In this document: one piece after another, positions 52,899 to 64,000 of the stretch | Layout: every line of letters begins with the position of its first letter | Numbering within the stretch: the first letter of the stretch is position 1 | Source: Melampsora larici-populina 98AG31 | Lineage: Eukaryota; Basidiomycota; Pucciniomycetes; Pucciniales; Melampsoraceae | Assembly: GCF_000204055.1 (NCBI RefSeq) | Contig: NW_006768804.1 | Coordinates: 479,166-543,165 of the forward strand | Direction: 5' to 3' | Length of the DNA: 64,000 nt | Program-made: the position numbers and the translations under genes | Notes under the pieces: generated by a model | Databases searched by the model: none | The model's input: the letters and a program-made list of their open reading frames with translations, nothing else | What the model was told of the DNA's origin: nothing

Positions 52899-53582
52899 CC
52901 TATACTGTTCACAACTGTCTTCCAGTTGTGCGCTAAGGGACAAGACTTGATGATGTGTGGCAGGCCTCAGGAAACCAAGCAGCCAAAGAGCTTCTCAGTC
53001 AATCCAAATTGAACTCAACTCACAACTCATCAAAATCACAATCAACTTCAATCTCTTTGATCAAAACTGATCTGTGCAATGAGTCAATTCAGACACTTCA
53101 TGGTTCTCAAGTCGTTCATCTGATCTTGATTGATTTCCTTTCAATCAACCATGTAGACACTGAACAATGTCCAAATCAGCCTTGTCCAAAAATCTAGAAT
53201 AAACTTAAATGAGGGTACACAGTGGTTCAATCAAGATCAAAAGCCAAAAAGAAAGAATTGACTATGTACACTTTACCATTTCATCTATCAGCCATCCTGA
53301 TTGAATCAATTTTTGTGAACAAATCATCATTAAAGTCTGTTGATATACTGAAACACAAGAATGGATGGAAATCAAAATCAAAGTCTGAAGAACAAAAACC
53401 TCGAGAATCCCAATTCTAGTCTAATTACCAAATCACCTGATCAACCATGCAAGCTTTTTATCTTATGACCTTCAAAACACTTGCATATGTATGAACTATC
53501 ATCCCCCCAAAAAATATCATTTCTCTTGAACGTTTTCTCATTCTTGTTTAGGTTTCTAAACTTTAAACAACTCCTGATCATC

Positions 53583-53795
53583 TACAGTACTCAAAGCTGT
53601 GCATACTTTACCATACATAGTTTTTTTTTCTTTTTTCACAACTACACCCAACCAGGAAAAACTATGTTTCTGGCTCAGAAGTACATATTTTTGAGCTTCA
53701 AACCAAAGACATACTTTTTCCCGGCTGTGTCTAGCTGCAACAAAACAAAACAAAAAACCATACATGGCAAAGTATACACAGCTTTGAGTACTGTA
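53583..53795. mobile_element. 213-bp foldback MITE, Tc1/mariner type
   Basis: The ends TACAGTACTCAAAGCTGTG and their complement form arms of about 43 bp with few mismatches. The inverted similarity continues towards the centre (GCTCAGAAG...TTTTTGAGC), so nearly the whole element can fold into one hairpin. TA at each end and CAGTACTC termini fit a Tc1/mariner-derived MITE. Confidence 0.8.
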
Positions 53796-55804
53796 ATTGT
53801 AAAGAAACCTAAGTCAAAAATCTATACATACTACACAACCTTGCATGTCTTTTTTGAAGTACTGAAACTGAGAAGATTCATTTACATAAAGAATCCACTA
53901 AACCAAGATTACCAAGAATAGGGTAAATTCTATTAAAACTTTCAGGATCACAATCTTCCAAAATTCAGATTCAAATTCAGGATCAAAATTCAAAATGATT
54001 CAAATAAATTAAGTAGCAAAAATAATCCCAAAACCCATATGTCAAACTTACAGAAAACAACAAGAAACAGTCACCCAACCAGAAAAACGTTTGTTTGAAA
54101 ATACTGAAATTAGTTATTTGATGGAAACTACTCATCACACAGTAATTTTCAAACTGCTGAATGAGTGTAGCTTCATTACAAAAGTGGAAAATAGAAAATC
54201 AACAAATCATTTTGAAGCAACAAAAAGTAAAGATCAACCCAATAAATCATTTACCAAACACATTTACTCTAGCAAAAAAAAATCTCAAAGGTCAGTTACC
54301 AGTAGGTTTGTGATCTGGTCATAAGGAACTTCAAAATTTCACTATCATCTAGATTTTTCAAACCAACACAAATCCCTTTGATCATTCTCTCTTTTGAAGA
54401 TATCCAATACAGAAGATAATTGACTCCAAAAAGCCTTCAAGAGAAAAAGGAAAAACCAAGCTTTTAGATCACTTCTTCAATCTTTCAACATCTGCATCAT
54501 CAAATACAAATCTTAGATTAATGTGCATTTGAACAATACAAGTAATACCTCAAAAGGATTTGTCATCCAAACTCACCAGTGGTAGTCACTCATGATCTCA
54601 TGATCACTGGCCAAAAGAGAACACATCAATCAAATCAGTATCAATCTATACACCAAATTTATCAGACTCATTTGTACCTAGCTAGTAGAACTAAGACAGA
54701 TCATCAGAACCACAGTCAAGGTAGCAGAGCTTCATTTATTCCTCACTGACACATCTGATGATCATTATCCGTTGATCCCAATAATCCCAGTGAATGGAAT
54801 AAAACAAAATCCAAGAAAAAAACTTTCAAAACCCTACATACACACCTCTTCCTTGCTCTTCCATTCTCTCACACTCAAACTCAAACTCAAACTCCCAAAT
54901 CAAACAAAAAGTTCCCACAAGGAACAAAAAATGTAAAAAAAAATTAATTAAAATTTTATATTATATGTGATGATTTCCTTCCTTCCTTCCTTTTTCTATT
55001 ATAAACAAAAGAATCCAAGTTATCCAAAATAAAAAAAAAGAACAAAATGAATCTAGATATCTTTGAATGAAGTGAATAAAATCAAATCAAATAGAATAGA
55101 ATGGAATAGGATGAAAGAGAATGGAATAGAGTGGAATGATATGGAATGATATGAAATGAAATGGAATGAAATGATTGAAGATGGAAGTGGAATAGAATAG
55201 TATAGAATAGATTATAAAATCAAAATCAAATCAAAATCAAACCAAAGTAAAGTAAAAAATGTAGAAACAAAAAGAAACCATTAAAAAAAGGGTAAAGGTT
55301 TTCCAAAAAAAAAAAAAGCTACAAACAATCACAGTAATTCTAACATTTAACAATTAACAATTAAACCATTAAATCAATTAAACAAACACAATTCCAAAAA
55401 AGAAAAAAAAAAGAAAAACATTCCAAAAAACATTCCAAAAACAACCACAAAAACATTCCAAAACAAACACAAAACACAAAACACAAACATTTCAATAAAG
55501 AACACATTAACAAAGAACACTTAAACAAAGAACACATTCACATTCACATTTACAAAAAAAAATTATATATCAAATTATAACCGTAACCGCAAAGTAAAAA
55601 AAAATGAAATGATGGTATTGATCAGGATCCCAAGATGAACTTTTTTCCAATAAATCCTCTAACATTGAATCTTCTTCCATTATTTAAATCTTCTTCTAAT
55701 GAATCTTCTTCAATTTAAATCTTCTTCCACCAAATCCACTTCCACCAAACACCCATCCCCCAAACCTTTTCCCAATCCGTTTCCAAAAAAAACCTTCCCC
55801 AACT
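53796..55804. other. Intergenic, downstream of the zinc-finger gene
   Basis: AT-rich DNA without a gene. It includes long A-runs (55240-55600) and a pentamer-rich tract listed separately. Confidence 0.5.
55085..55215. repeat. Degenerate GGAAT/GAATA pentamer tract
   Basis: About 130 bp are built of variants of GAATG, GAATA, GGAAT and GATAT in succession. It is a decayed pentanucleotide microsatellite. Confidence 0.8.
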
Positions 55805-57759
55805 TCAATCCTCCTCCATTTCCTCACTATCACCACCTCCACCCACACTTCCATTCCCATTCCCAGATCCAGATCCACTAGCTACCAGATTCGAAGAATG
55901 AAGTAACTGATGATGATGAGGAGAAAGGTTCGATAAATGAGTCAAAGACGATTCCGATTCTCTTCTACTACCACTCCCACTTCCAAGACTACATCCTCTT
56001 CCATTTCTCCTTTCATGTACTTCTACAAAACCAAAAAAAAAAACCCGTCAAAAATCAAATCCGAAATCCAAATTAAAAAGAAAGACTTACTTTGATGACG
56101 TTTTAAATTACTTTGAACCGAAAACGCTCGATCACATCTAAAACACTTAAACGGTTTCTGTCCTGTATGTGAATAAGAATGAATCTTCAAAGAAGATGGT
56201 CTCGAGAAAGTCTTTCCACATCCCGTCTCATTACACTGATACCGATTGGTACCCGAAGAAGAAGCAAAGGTAAACGGACTAGAGGCCACCGTTCCTGTCA
56301 GTGTCGGTTGACAAAGCTCTGTTGTTGATGTGTTTTGTGATTGAGAAGAAGAAGAAGCGGCAGAAGAAGGTTGAGTAGTATGGTGTAAGAGATGATATGA
56401 TCCTTTGGGTCCAAGACTTATTGAACAAGCTTCGGGTTCGGGTCTTCTGGTTTCTATACTTTCTTGAAACCTCTTCATTCTAGGTGTTGGAGGTGTTGGT
56501 AGATCTGTTCGACGTGGCTCTGGTGTATCATCATAATACGAACCTGAACTTTGGATTGAAGTAGATGAAAGTAATGTATCTGTGGGCAAGAGTTGAGAGT
56601 CTTCATGATACTGAATCGGTCGTCTGGTAGTACTTGAGGTGGAGGTGGCGGTGCTGTTGGGTTTGATGGTAGATGTAGATGATGATGAAGTGGATGGGAT
56701 AGGTAATGATGAATTGATCTCGATCCTAGGACGAAGTTCATGTGGATTTCTTAAAGATTGATGTGAAGTCGAATGTAAGAGATGTGATTGAGAAGTCGAA
56801 CGAAAGGAATGAGGTAGGTTTGAAGAAGTAGGATTAGAAGAACTCAGTGAAAGCGAATGATCAAACTCATTAGGTAACGGATCATAATCACTTGGAAACG
56901 AGGTAGATGAAGCTGAAGACCCATTACTGAGTTTCCTTGAATGATGTTGGAATGGAGAATGACAGCTTGGATGATCATGATGATGGATGATTTGATCTAT
57001 TCTTGAATGATGAGGTGAACTAGTGATGGTGGATGTAGGACTGATGAGATATGATGATGTCCGATCATGGTGATGATCAGTGGTAAGAAATTGAATAGGT
57101 GAATGAGTGGGTTGAACTGAAGGTAAACTTGATGTTGAAGACCTGAGTGGATGAGGAGAATGAGCAAATTCCAATCGAGTCTCATGAGTAGATTGGTTTG
57201 GATTCCTATGATGCTCTCGTTCGGTTTCATTTAGGATAGCAATCGTATTCGGTTGAAGTGCAGATGAGGATGAAGGTGATGAAGAAGAAGAAGAGGATGA
57301 AGAAGAAGAAGATTGATGAAGTAGATGATGAGCATCTTTGATTCTTGAAGTCCTACTGAGTGATTGCTGTAGTTGACCACTTGTTGGAGATAGATGAGAA
57401 GCCGAGAGCGGTAGGAGATGAGCAGTTGGATCGGAAGTAGTAGAATGTCTTGAGAGATGAGGATCTAAAGATCAGAATGATGGTTAATGATCATCCATCC
57501 ATCGAAAGAAAAGTCAGAGATTAAGAAACTGACCTTGACCGGCAAAAGCAAGAATGCTAGCGATACCAGGTAAGGTAGGTTTTGAGATGATAGGATGATG
57601 AATTGAATCTTGAGTTTGATGATGATGATAAGCTGATGATGAAGCAGATGAAGATTGATGATTTGAAGGATCGATTGAATTTGAAAGTAAGATTGAAGAT
57701 TGATTTGAATGTGAATTAGATTGACTGCTTAAGATGGGTCCTGCCATTTTACTACTCAT
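55805..57759 (-). CDS. C2H2 zinc-finger transcription factor
   Basis: Three exons (57759-57534, 57464-56091, 56022-55805) encode about 605 residues. Two classical C2H2 fingers lie near residues 486-537: CNETGC..HSYSH (C-x4-C-x12-H-x3-H), the linker TGQKPFK, and CFRC..H-x3-H. The second intron interrupts finger 2 between its two histidines; splicing restores HQKVHERR. The rest is low-complexity Ser/His/Thr/Pro-rich sequence with an acidic C-terminus (DSEEMEED), as in fungal regulators that act in the nucleus. I use the ATG at 57759; the frame upstream has no other ATG. The paired-finger spacing resembles fungal stress and developmental regulators, but no ortholog can be named. No lesion is seen. 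Confidence 0.85.
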
Positions 57760-59355
57760 CAGTTCTGGTTTGATGATTTGATGGTTTGATGAGTTGGATT
57801 GGATTAACAACAATCGATCAAAAAATCAAAATCAAACTATAAAATTCAAAAAAGTTTAAGAGAAGACCAGCAAGTCAACTCAACTCTGCTGTAATGCTAA
57901 ACTATTGAGCCGATCACACTTATCTAATCAAACCAAACCAAATCAGAAAATCAGATCATCAATCTTTCAATTTTGGATTCACTAGCTGATCTACATTCAA
58001 GTTTAATCAAAACTTTTACTCACACAAACAAACTTGTCAACTTGAAGATCAATCAATCAATCTGATCTTAAGGATTAATTGATACTTGATAGAATCAAAC
58101 TGAATCTTCAAAATTTAATCAATATATTCCAAGGAAAAACCCTTCTTAATAAAATTATAAAATCTGATGTTCTGCTTTCTTCTAATCTGCTCCCCCCCTT
58201 AAAAAAAATTAACTTTTGATCTATTAATTAATTATCTTTGAATGGATTTTATCAAAAAAAAAAAATGAAAAAAATAAAAGTGTATTTATTATGATCCCAA
58301 CCCAATCCAAAGAATTATAAAGTTAACAAGATGATATGAATCTAGGAATTAAAATTAAAACAAGAAAACACTAGATTAGAGTGAATCCTAAAAGTAAATG
58401 TAAACTGAAATCAAAGAAAGAAAAAAAGACTAATCAGATCTTGAGACTAAAAGTGTATGATTTATGTATAAATGATGATTTATGTTTGTAAAAATGCTTT
58501 TTGCAAGTCTTTTAAAGATCTTAAAGATGTATTGAAAATTGAAATGAAGTTCAAGAAGAAGAAGAAGAAGAAGAATTACTGAACAAGAACAAAACAAAAC
58601 ACCAACTTGAAGGTAAGTATGAAGTTCAAAGTTTCCAAAACCACCAATTAAATTCGTTTATAAACCAATTCTAATCGTCGTCGTCCTCCTCCTCGTCGTT
58701 TTTTTAATGATTAGTGTAAAATTTCAATTTCAAATCATTAAAAATAATCAACTCAATTCCACCACCATTCAATTTGATCCGATCCAAAAATAAACAACAA
58801 TTGAAACTTGACAGAGTGATGTAAGTAGATAGACTTATGTAGTGAGTGTCAAAATCAGGTGGTGTGTAAAGTCAATCAATGGTTGTTGTAACAAAAAGAA
58901 GATGAAAAAAAACAAATCTAAGTAAGTGTAGTAAAGTAATTCATCTTGTAGAGAAGACACACACATACTAAAACAACCAACAATTATGAATTCTAGACTA
59001 CAACCATTCAAATCTAAAACTATTGATCGAGGATTCAAGTTCAAGTTAAACTCAAGAGTATTGTTTGATAAGACCTGTTGTCAACTCCAGACTTCAAAGC
59101 GTTCAACTTCCATCACATGGCTTCATGCTGCCATGCTGCCATGTGGTGAGAATTGCACTAAGGTGTACATACTACAGATGGTTGTACAAGCTTGTACATC
59201 AAAGAAATCAAAACTCCTTTTAAACTTTTCAACAGATCATAGAGTATGTTTTATGTAATCAACTCAAGTCGATGTTCCATTCAATCCAGTTCAAAAACCA
59301 TTGACTCGTTAAGTATTATACAACAACCAACACCGTACTACACAACTCAAAAAGC
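57760..59355. promoter_or_regulatory. Upstream region of the zinc-finger gene
   Basis: This region should hold the promoter and 5' UTR of the minus-strand zinc-finger gene. It contains simple repeats (AAG tract near 58555; CGTCGTCCTCCTCCTCGTCG near 58677). No further gene is recognised. Confidence 0.4.
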
Positions 59356-59604
59356 CTTCGGTTCGAACTTGGAACTTCGAGACTTCCGCTCGTCATGTGT
59401 TTGATCGGGGAACACAAGAAATGGATCTGAAGAGATTCGAACCTTATGAATAACACTTATGACGATCTTGATGTGTTGTATCTCAAGGAACTCTCCCGTG
59501 AACTGTAAACTGATCTTCATAAACTATTTAACCGAGTTTTTTTCCCATCAAGTTTATGTAATCGAAGCTCGGAGTTTGAAGTTCGAGGTCCGAAGTTCGA
59601 ACCC
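59356..59604. repeat. Imperfect inverted-repeat element, ~250 bp
   Basis: GGTTCGAACTTGGAACTTCGAGACTTCCG at the left (given in part) is mirrored at the right by TTGAAGTTCGAGGTCCGAAG followed by TTCGAACCC. The arms are alignable with several gaps. This suggests an old MITE, but no target duplication could be fixed. Confidence 0.4.
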
Positions 59605-61222
59605 AAGAGATGTACATACAAAAAAAAAACTCCGAAACTTTTTTTTTGATGATGATGATGATGAAATTTCTACAAAACATAACTTGTAAATCAAATCATT
59701 TTTCTTATAACCTAATTTGAAAAGATAAAGTCTTTCATAATCGAAATCATTTCTTCCTTTAGATTTTCAAAAAGTAAGAAGGAAAGAAGATAAAGAAACC
59801 CATAACCTCGACGATCTTTTAAAAACTTTAAAAATGATGATCTCTTTACAAACAAAACCCTATTCATACGAAAGAAAAAAATCAAATAAATGATCTACAA
59901 ATTACATTTCCCGATTCACGATCGTGATGTAAGTATCGGAATTTGATTATGTACATATCTGAATCAAGGATCTCTCATGATTCATAAATTGTAACGATGT
60001 TTTGATCGATCAATTGATTCTTTTTGGGTCCCTTAACTCCGTGATCATAAAGATGAAAAATCATATCATATCTCATATACATATACGTCTTCAAACAAGT
60101 CTGTGTGTACTCTGTGTGTGTGTTAAAACCACAACAAGAGTTTTGTAATCAAACACACTCTTTTTTTTCAATAAACTGATCAACAAAACAAGTCACCATG
60201 TGTTTTTTACATATTCACATTTTTTTTCTCAGATCATATTATACATATCCATCAAAACTTAGGCTACATTTATCTAGGCTGGATTACTTTGATGTACTTT
60301 CATGAAAGTCAGTGAAGTGCATTTTGTTGCCACAAAATCCCACAATTCAATTTTTCTCCTTTTTGTTTTGTTTTTCTAATTAATCTACTTTCATAGATCA
60401 TGCAATTCATTTTTGATAAAATTAATCATCATAATCTATATAGTTAACTGTCATCCTAAACTTAACACCTTTATCCCAGAACCATATCAGACCCTGATTT
60501 TTCATCTCACAAAGATCAATTGACCTCCTTGTCTCCTTGTGATCAGGTTCATGAGACAGCAGTATGAAGAACTCGTGGATCTCCTCATTGATAGTTCCGC
60601 TGTAAACCATATTGAGCTATCCAATCGTCCAAAGGTTTTGTGTCAATCATTGGCACTTACAGGCGCCATGTATGCACACCAAGTTTACAAAAGAAGCCCA
60701 GGGGCCACACTTCCAAGGATGATGTAGAATGAATAAAGTGGATTTCCATTGCTTAATGATACAACTTAAAAAATACCTCGAGGATACAAAAATGTTGCTG
60801 TCATAGAACAAATCATAATCTTTCTTTTTGTTGTCAGAAACACTTGATCAAATTCTCCTGCCTCAGAAAGACTTCAACATTCTGGCTAGATGATTTGGAG
60901 ATACTACAATAAAGTCTTCTTAGCTCTTGATCATCAGGATCTAGAGGCTTGCTTGATCAACCAGCCCAATCCCACAATCAATCTGCAGTACTCCAGTACT
61001 CTATCCATGGTTTCAAGGATGTGTTGGAGTTAGATATTGACAGAACACGCATTCAAGCCATTGTTCTTGAGGCTGAACAGGCACCATATTGTGATCACAA
61101 AGGAATCTTCAGCAACATTGGGCCGCTGCTTTGCTCTCAAAGAGCAACATTGGGCAACACAAAGCAACAACCATGTGAGGGCAACACAGGGCAACACATT
61201 GGATTGGATCATTGTCCAATAT
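59605..61222. other. Intergenic, nothing recognised
   Basis: AT-rich sequence with a (GAT)n run at 59648-59664 and only short ORFs. No homologous motif is recognised. Confidence 0.45.
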
Positions 61223-61394
61223 CACTGCAAATATAATGTATTTTTCCAAGGTGAAAAATGATTACATCTTTCACACAAAATGATTAAAAATGCATTAAGT
61301 CTGCATTTTTCTGCATTAATTCTGCATTATTAATCATTCTGTGCATTAAACTCAATCATTTTTCACCTTGTAAAGATACATTATTTTTCCAGTG
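61223..61394. mobile_element. 172-bp CACTA-like MITE
   Basis: The ends are CACTGCAAATATAATGTATT and, from the right, CACTGGAAAAATAATGTATC. Both continue to a shared AAGGTGAAAAATGATT, giving arms of about 41 bp with few mismatches. The flanking trinucleotides are TAT and TGT, one mismatch away from a 3-bp duplication. The centre repeats the word CTGCATT. The termini resemble those of the MITE in Gypsy-2 pol. Confidence 0.7.
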
Positions 61395-61757
61395 TGTGTT
61401 GCCCCATTTGGGCCAGATTTTTCTGATGTTTTGATGTGTTGTGAAGCTGGTACCAGCAACGCAGCACAGAAACGGACGGGTTTGGGTAGCTCCTCAAGCT
61501 TTAATCTGTACTTACTTGGCATCCCTTGCAGTTCCAAAGGATCCCAAATCTATCATTGACCCCTTGCTTCAATGTAATCATAGCCTGGAACAGCAGCCCC
61601 TTACCCCAATCCGGACTCAATTACTCACCCTCAGATACTCAACCTGACAATGGAATCCTTCAAAAAAAATACAAGTTCAACTCAACATCAACCCTGTTCC
61701 TCAAGTCTCAACTTCAATCATTGTTTTTGATCTCATATTTCTTCACTTTTTTTATTG
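61395..61757. other. Intergenic between MITE and hairpin array
   Basis: No gene is recognised. An outer inverted match, AGGGCAACACA at 61189 against TGTGTTGCCCC at 61395, surrounds the MITE and may belong to an older host element. Confidence 0.35.
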
Positions 61758-62330
61758 GCCGTTGCTATCTGCAGCCCGCAAAAAAACCATGCAGGTGCTG
61801 CCAAAAAAGCGCCTATATTTATGATGTAGGTGCTCAGACCAATCCAAAATGACGCCTACACATTAAAAACCCATGTAGGTGTTATTTGGTTACACCTACA
61901 TTCAAAATTTCAGAATGTAGGCATAATTTTCAAGCGCCTACATATCTGATTTGAAATGTAGGCGTCATTTTCAAGCGCTTACATGGGAAATCCAATGTAG
62001 GCGCGGCCGTTACTATTTGCAGCCTGCAAGAAAACCATGTAGGCGCCAGCCAAATCATGCCTACATGGGTGTTTCCCATGAAAAAGCGCCTACATTTATG
62101 ATGTAGGGGCTGGAAACCATCCAAAATGACGCCTACAGGTTGAAAAAACCAGGTAGGCGTCATTTTGTTACACCTGCATTCAAGAAAGGAAATGTAGGCG
62201 GTATTTTTGAGCACCTACATTCCATTTTCTACATGTAGGCTCAGGGAAATGAGCGCCTACATTATATTTTCAGCTCAAATAGTGCCTACATGCAGTCTTG
62301 CATATGTAGGTGCTACAAATCCAGCACCTA
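61758..62330. repeat. Array of alternating inverted ATGTAGGCG motifs
   Basis: About 25 copies of ATGTAGGCG/ATGTAGGTG or its complement CGCCTACAT are spaced roughly 15-30 nt apart and switch orientation at almost every step. The array consists of two related units, about 61758-62003 and 62004-62330, both opening with GTT.CTAT.TGCAGCC.GCAA. It could fold into a chain of short hairpins. It has no coding potential. Confidence 0.8.
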
Positions 62331-62937
62331 CAACTCCAAACTGGTCTGAGGGGTAATGAAGAACAACTTCCAAGTCAAAATGAGAGTGTTGAAAGTTGGA
62401 AAAAGGCAGTTTTGAATCAAAATGTGTGTATCGGAAGATGAAAAGGCATTTCAGAGTTGAAATGAGTGTATCTGTCAGAAAGGGCATAAGCCGCCTCAAT
62501 GGCATATCACCTTCCTTACAATAAATTCATTACATATCAACAAACTACATGGCATTAACCAATTACATGTAGTAACCGTAAAAACAAACATGTACTACTT
62601 AATTACATACAAATAAATACATGTCATCACTAATTACATGCATAAGCGCACAAACTGTCTATCTTCTCTCTCATTTCATGTTCATTAATCATTTCTATTT
62701 ACTTCATTTCTATTGTTTCTCTTTTTACACAATATTCAAAAAGATACACATCATTCAAACAAATAAATGACACACAGATCAATTTGAAAGATGATCCTGT
62801 GTGCTTTGTTTTATGATGATCTTTCTAATGACCACATGTAGTCCTAGTTCCAGCAACTAAGTTGGATTGGGAACCCAACTTAGTAGCTGTTCATCTAAAA
62901 CTGATCTAATTGGAATGTGATGGCTGCCAAGAAGGGA
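62331..62937. other. Intergenic, nothing recognised
   Basis: AT-rich DNA in which short words such as ATTACATG recur loosely (62530-62640). No gene or element boundary is seen. Confidence 0.4.
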
Positions 62938-63527
62938 TGTCAATTGAAGTAGTAATATTTGGGTTATCTAATCTTAGATTGATTCTTTTCTTATTCTCTA
63001 TTCTTTTCATATCGATGACATCACCTTCTTACTAATGTTATGATATCATTGTTTGTGTGTGCTATATTTGCTGTGTTCTTGTTGACCGTATCTCAGGTAT
63101 AAATAGGTGTCGATATCCTCTATCTTGTTTTCCTTCTCTTCACTGATTTTTACCTTTACTTCGAGCAGGTAACCTTCTGCTCTCATCGGTCACAGAGATT
63201 TTCATCTCTTTCATTAGCTAATATTAGCACTCTTCAGGTTATTATATTTTACTTCCTTTGCATTGCTTGTTTTGCTTAATATCATCCTAAACCGATTTTT
63301 ACCTTTACTTCGAGCAGGTAACCTTCTGCTCTCATCGGTCACAGAGATTGTCATCTCTTTCATTAGCTAATATTAGCACTCTTCAGGTAACCTTCTGCTC
63401 TCATCGGTCACAGAGATTGTCATCTCTTTCATTAGCTAATATTAGCACTCTTCAGTCTGATAGCCAACTTGCAATTATGTCTAGGGCTCTCGTGCTAAAA
63501 AGAAGGGTTGTAATAGAATGAATTACA
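62938..63527. repeat. Probable solo LTR, Copia-like, 590 bp
   Basis: It starts TGTCAATTG and ends AATTACA, flanked by AGGGA and AGGGT (one mismatch in 5). It contains a TATAAAT box (AGGTATAAATAGG near 63096) and three partly tandem copies of a segment with CGAGCAGGTAACCTTCTGCT and ATTAGCTAATATTAGCACTC, at about 63139, 63292 and 63382. No coding sequence adjoins it. The exact ends are my inference. Confidence 0.5.
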
Positions 63528-63642
63528 AGGGTGAATCAGGGATCATGGGAATTAAAGATCAGTAATACCAAAAAGTAGATCATTACACACACAGATCTTG
63601 TTGTAATAATCATATGTGATCATCTACCAATCATTGATCAGT

Positions 63643-64000
63643 TGTTAACAGCCGATGTTCACATTAGCCTCCTTGTTTGTATTTTCTTATGTTGCCGTGC
63701 ACTTTCTGCTTGTTCTGACAGGTATATAAACCCTTGCTTTTGTCTTATTTCTTTTGTTTCTCATCCTTTACAATAACCGATCAAGTTTACCAAGCTTCAT
63801 AAACCGATCAATATGTCTATAACAACCTCAAAAATCCCTTACAAGTCTCTTATAAGCCCTTTTAGTGTTAGTATGCACGTATCTGGCCTTTAACCTGCTA
63901 TTTCTCTCTTGATTACCATTGTCAACTGCTGTCCTACATATGTAAATCATATGTCATGAACCTGTAACAGTTCTATATCAACTACTACACGGTTATTTCC
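63643..64000 (+). repeat. Possible LTR start running off the window
   Basis: It begins TGTTAACAGCC and has a TATATAAACCC box near 63723 followed by T/C-rich sequence, as in the other LTRs here. The second copy and the end lie outside the window, so this is tentative. Confidence 0.3.

Noticed and set aside
52684..53012. Overlapping ORFs of 79-98 codons on both strands
   Set aside because: They lie mostly within the 325-bp MITE and read low-complexity Val/Cys/Thr runs.
53481..53921. 146-codon ORF
   Set aside because: It runs through the foldback MITE; AT-rich composition yields Phe/Tyr/Lys-rich nonsense without motif.
61758..62330. CRISPR-like array
   Set aside because: The motif is only 9-10 bp and alternates orientation, spacers are irregular, and the host is a eukaryote.

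Overview
The window looks like AT-rich nuclear DNA of a filamentous basidiomycete. A transposon-bloated rust fungus (Pucciniomycotina) is the best guess. The grounds are many short spliceosomal introns with GTAAGT-like donors, host genes of fungal type (a PHO84-like phosphate transporter, a NIT2-like amidase, a C2H2 regulator), and dense LTR, tyrosine-recombinase and hAT elements. The species cannot be fixed from the sequence alone.

Layout. 1-4868: the 3' end of a Gypsy pol gene, degenerate repeats, and a 1.7-kb non-autonomous hAT-like element carrying a broken ubiquitin-conjugating-enzyme fragment. 4869-14455: a host-gene island with a six-exon nitrilase/omega-amidase (-), a nine-exon secreted or membrane protein of unknown function (+), and a twelve-exon phosphate/H+ symporter (-). 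15489-50677: one tyrosine-recombinase retrotransposon of Ngaro type on the minus strand (gag, RT-RNase H, YR, split direct repeats A1...B1-A2-B2), blown up to 35 kb by insertions inside it. 50678-64000: gene-poor DNA with MITEs, a C2H2 zinc-finger gene (55805-57759, -), an unusual array of alternating inverted 9-10-bp motifs, and LTR sequences at the right edge.

The nest can be dissected from target-site duplications. The Ngaro element came first. Gypsy-2 (minus, 340-bp LTRs, TSD GTTAC) landed between its gag and pol genes. Gypsy-1 (plus, 1,617-bp LTRs) landed in the 3' LTR of Gypsy-2, and an intact Copia element (831-bp LTRs, TSD AGGCT) in its 5' LTR. A 139-bp CACTA-type MITE (TSD TCA on +) interrupts Gypsy-2 pol. 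A 4.1-kb hAT transposon sits in the outermost Ngaro B repeat, where the neighbouring B copy preserves the empty site and proves a 7-bp duplication.

The most unusual item is a two-exon antisense gene at the 3' end of Gypsy-1. Its spliced product starts with a C-x2-C-x6-C-x7-C-x2-C-x6-C cluster, the Zn2Cys6 spacing of fungal regulators. Exon coordinates were derived by hand from splice consensus, reading phase and family motifs, and may be off by a base or two.
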